Shown: positions 8,127 through 9,155 of the stretch, piece by piece | Layout: each line of letters starts with the position of its first letter | Numbering within the stretch: position 1 is the stretch's first letter | Assembly (NCBI GenBank): GCA_001303225.1 | Contig: LJNI01000089.1 | Location: forward strand, 1 to 9,155 | Source of the DNA: a candidate division TA06 bacterium DG_78 | GTDB taxonomy: Bacteria > Hydrothermota > Tepidihabitantia > SM23-42 | Length of the DNA stretch: 9,155 bases | Reading direction: 5' to 3' | Translations under genes and position numbers: made by a program | Notes under the pieces: generated by a model | Database searches by the model: none | What the model was told of the DNA's origin: nothing | The model's input: only the letters and a program-made list of their open reading frames with translations

Positions 8127-8141
8127 GATATCTCACATATC
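8127..8141 (-). other. Short inverted repeat directly before the membrane-protein start
   Basis: The - strand reads GATAT-GTGAG-ATATC, a perfect 5-base stem with a 5-base loop, ending immediately before the ATG at 8126. The loop carries the only weak Shine-Dalgarno-like bases (GTGAG). It could modulate initiation, but a stem with one G-C and four A-U pairs is weak and may be chance. Confidence 0.25.
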
Positions 8142-8210
8142 CAATGACTCGCAGATTCAGCTTACAATGCAAGAGAACTTGTCTGATATTTTTTTATCCA
8201 CCAGTAAATT
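8127..8210 (-). other. Longest internal gap of the operon
   Basis: This 84-base stretch separates the cyclic-nucleotide-binding gene from the membrane-protein gene. It contains a run of seven A on the - strand flanked by GAT and TATC, but no strong stem before it, so no intrinsic terminator is called. I found no convincing -35/-10 pair at 16-18 base spacing. Read-through from the upstream genes is the simplest reading, though an internal promoter cannot be excluded. Confidence 0.4.
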
Positions 8211-8675
8211 TCAGAAAGTCTTTGCAATCGAAAAAATACTTTTCAATTGTTCATCAGTTTTACGAAGTCGTGCTGAGAGCGTTTTCGTAAACACCCACAG
8301 GAGTTTATAAGCGATACCAGTTTCCTTTGCCAATAACTTACGGAAATTATCTTTTTCAATCAACAACAGGAGCGTATCTTCATTCGCAATAGCTGAGGCT
8401 GAGCGGGGTGCATCATCAATCAATGCCATCTCGCCAAAGTATTCGCCTTCTCGCAAGATTGTCAAAGCCTCTTCACCAACTCCGGGGACTATCGTTGAAA
8501 TACGCACACTTCCTAAAATAATGAGATAGAAAGCATCTCCGACTGCACCCTCCTTAAAGATTACCTCATTCTTTTTTGCTCTCTTTTCTTTGGAGATAGC
8601 AATGAGAACATCCATTTCCTTAGGTGTTAATTCTCGAAATAAAAATATTTTACTGAGTGCTTCTTTTTCCTTCAC
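8211..8675 (-). CDS. Stand-alone cyclic-nucleotide-binding domain protein (CRP/CAP-like, no HTH)
   Basis: From the GTG at 8675 the protein has 154 residues and is essentially one cNMP-binding beta-roll. LFRELTPKEMDVL (about 12-24) is the usual N-terminal helix, and IFKEGAVGDAFYLIILGSV (39-57) is the typical strand-turn-strand with conserved Gly. FGEMALIDDAPRSA (80-93) is the phosphate-binding cassette, retaining Glu82 and Arg91, which in this family contact ribose and phosphate. Ligand binding (cAMP, cGMP or another cNMP) is therefore plausible. Residues about 120-154 form a C-terminal helix; there is no helix-turn-helix or other output domain, so it is not a transcription factor by itself and probably acts on a partner. 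The GTG overlaps the upstream stop by 4 bases (GTGA), with GGAGG 4 bases before it. An upstream GTG at 8699, preceded by AGAGGGG, would give 162 residues and cannot be excluded. Confidence 0.88.
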   Translation of the reverse strand: MKEKEALSKIFLFRELTPKEMDVLIAISKEKRAKKNEVIFKEGAVGDAFYLIILGSVRISTIVPGVGEEALTILREGEYFGEMALIDDAPRSASAIANEDTLLLLIEKDNFRKLLAKETGIAYKLLWVFTKTLSARLRKTDEQLKSIFSIAKTF

Positions 8676-9155
8676 CTCGCCTCCATTGATAGACGACACC
8701 GTTCGCCCCTCTTTACTATTTCTGTTTCTCTATGCCATAACAAGAGTCCGATCGAGGCCTGCTTAAACACACTGATAACCTGAATCTCCCCGATAGTGAA
8801 GTCGGGAAGAGCTTTTCCAGCCTCTTCTCTCATTTGGTATACATTAAAAATATCGCCGACTGCAGTACCATCATCTTCTCCCTTATCGATGTAGGTAAAG
8901 ACGTGTGGCGATGTCAGAGCGCCATATTTCTTCACCTCCACAATATACCCTTCGACATCTCTGTCAGTAGCGATAATTTCAACTTTTTCGGGCGCATACA
9001 CTGGTTCGTATGGAGTAACATAATCACCTTTTTTAATGATATCATACGACGCGATTACTTTGCATCTCGAGCCGCCTTCAGCAATGTCTTCAATCTCAGC
9101 CTTACCTAAAACAATTATTTCCTTACCTAATTTATCGCCGGTCTTCGGATGCGAG
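8672..9155 (-). CDS. C-terminal part of a LysM/FlgT_C-like envelope protein (5' end outside window)
   Basis: The frame is open to the window edge; 160 residues are visible (first full codon 9152-9154). The sequence HPKTGDKLGKEIIVLGKAEI (about 2-21), then DIIKKGDYVTPYEP (38-51), then YIDKGEDDGTAVGDIFNVYQ further on, resembles the region following LysM in bacterial LysM-domain proteins. The second half also resembles the C-terminal fold of flagellar assembly protein FlgT (strand, then dGxxxGD turn, then strand). The pattern is beta-rich, with a final GEIQVISVFKQASIGLLLW and a GERCRL end. No LysM motif itself is visible; it would be N-terminal and off the window. If the assignment is right, the protein is exported and acts in the periplasm or envelope. 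The internal GTG at 9001 is not a real start, because homology-like sequence continues upstream of it. It is the most upstream visible gene of the operon and overlaps the cNMP-binding gene by 4 bases. Confidence 0.6.
   Translation of the reverse strand, partial: SHPKTGDKLGKEIIVLGKAEIEDIAEGGSRCKVIASYDIIKKGDYVTPYEPVYAPEKVEIIATDRDVEGYIVEVKKYGALTSPHVFTYIDKGEDDGTAVGDIFNVYQMREEAGKALPDFTIGEIQVISVFKQASIGLLLWHRETEIVKRGERCRLSMEAR
8680..8684 (-). promoter_or_regulatory. Shine-Dalgarno supporting the GTG start at 8675
   Basis: The - strand GGAGG lies within the last codons of the upstream gene, 4 bases before GTG. The spacing is slightly short, but together with the GTGA overlap it favours this start over the GTG at 8699. 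The latter has its own GAGG-type site about 8 bases upstream, so the choice stays provisional. Confidence 0.5.

Noticed and set aside
8169..8200. Intrinsic terminator at the poly-A/T run between the cNMP and membrane-protein genes
   Set aside because: The run is not preceded by a GC-rich stem in the transcribed direction.
8211..8675. Cyclic-nucleotide anti-phage (CBASS/Pycsar-type) interpretation
   Set aside because: No cyclase/nucleotidyltransferase is present and no nuclease, TIR or pore-forming effector is fused to the cNMP domain; the neighbours are scaffold-like.
1..9155. tRNA, rRNA, CRISPR array, insertion sequence or integrase
   Set aside because: Reading both strands showed no cloverleaf-like, spaced direct-repeat or transposase signatures; nearly all sequence is accounted for by seven genes.

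Overview
The window looks like a bacterial chromosome fragment. The likely source is an uncultivated FCB-related or WOR-3-like lineage (WOR-3/Stahlbacteria, Cloacimonadota, Marinimicrobia or similar). The main clue is the C-terminal NQNYPNPFN motif plus FlgD-like sorting domain on the secreted protein at the left edge. That domain type is common in such lineages but not diagnostic, so the taxonomy is inference. No rRNA, tRNA, transposase, integrase or CRISPR array was seen, and almost all the sequence is coding.

Region 1 (1-1775, + strand) is the 3' part of a gene for a secreted, multidomain C39-like (papain-fold) cysteine peptidase. It has a visible Cys/His/Asp set, an Ig-like Kre9/Knh1-type domain, another beta-rich region and a C-terminal sorting domain. 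Region 2 (1776-1882) is a short AT-rich convergent junction with no convincing terminator.

Region 3 (1883-9155, - strand) reads as one operon of at least six genes. Transcription runs right to left, and most junctions overlap or nearly touch. In order: (a) the C-terminal part of a protein resembling the region after LysM in LysM/FlgT_C-like envelope proteins, truncated by the window edge; (b) a stand-alone cyclic-nucleotide-binding domain protein with no DNA-binding domain; (c) a small, probably three-helix membrane protein; (d) a 1242-residue all-helical TPR protein with an unusual spacing of about 52 residues; (e) a 596-residue protein with a four-cysteine N-terminus, a long coiled-coil-like middle and C-terminal TPRs; (f) a small, highly charged protein with one TPR-like hairpin at its end.

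The most interesting content is this operon as a unit. It joins an envelope-type protein, a cyclic-nucleotide sensor, a small membrane protein and three probable scaffold or adaptor proteins. A plausible inference is an envelope-associated scaffold or signalling assembly responsive to a cyclic nucleotide. Nothing in the window shows its actual output: there is no kinase, cyclase, nuclease or transporter. I do not recognise it as a named system.
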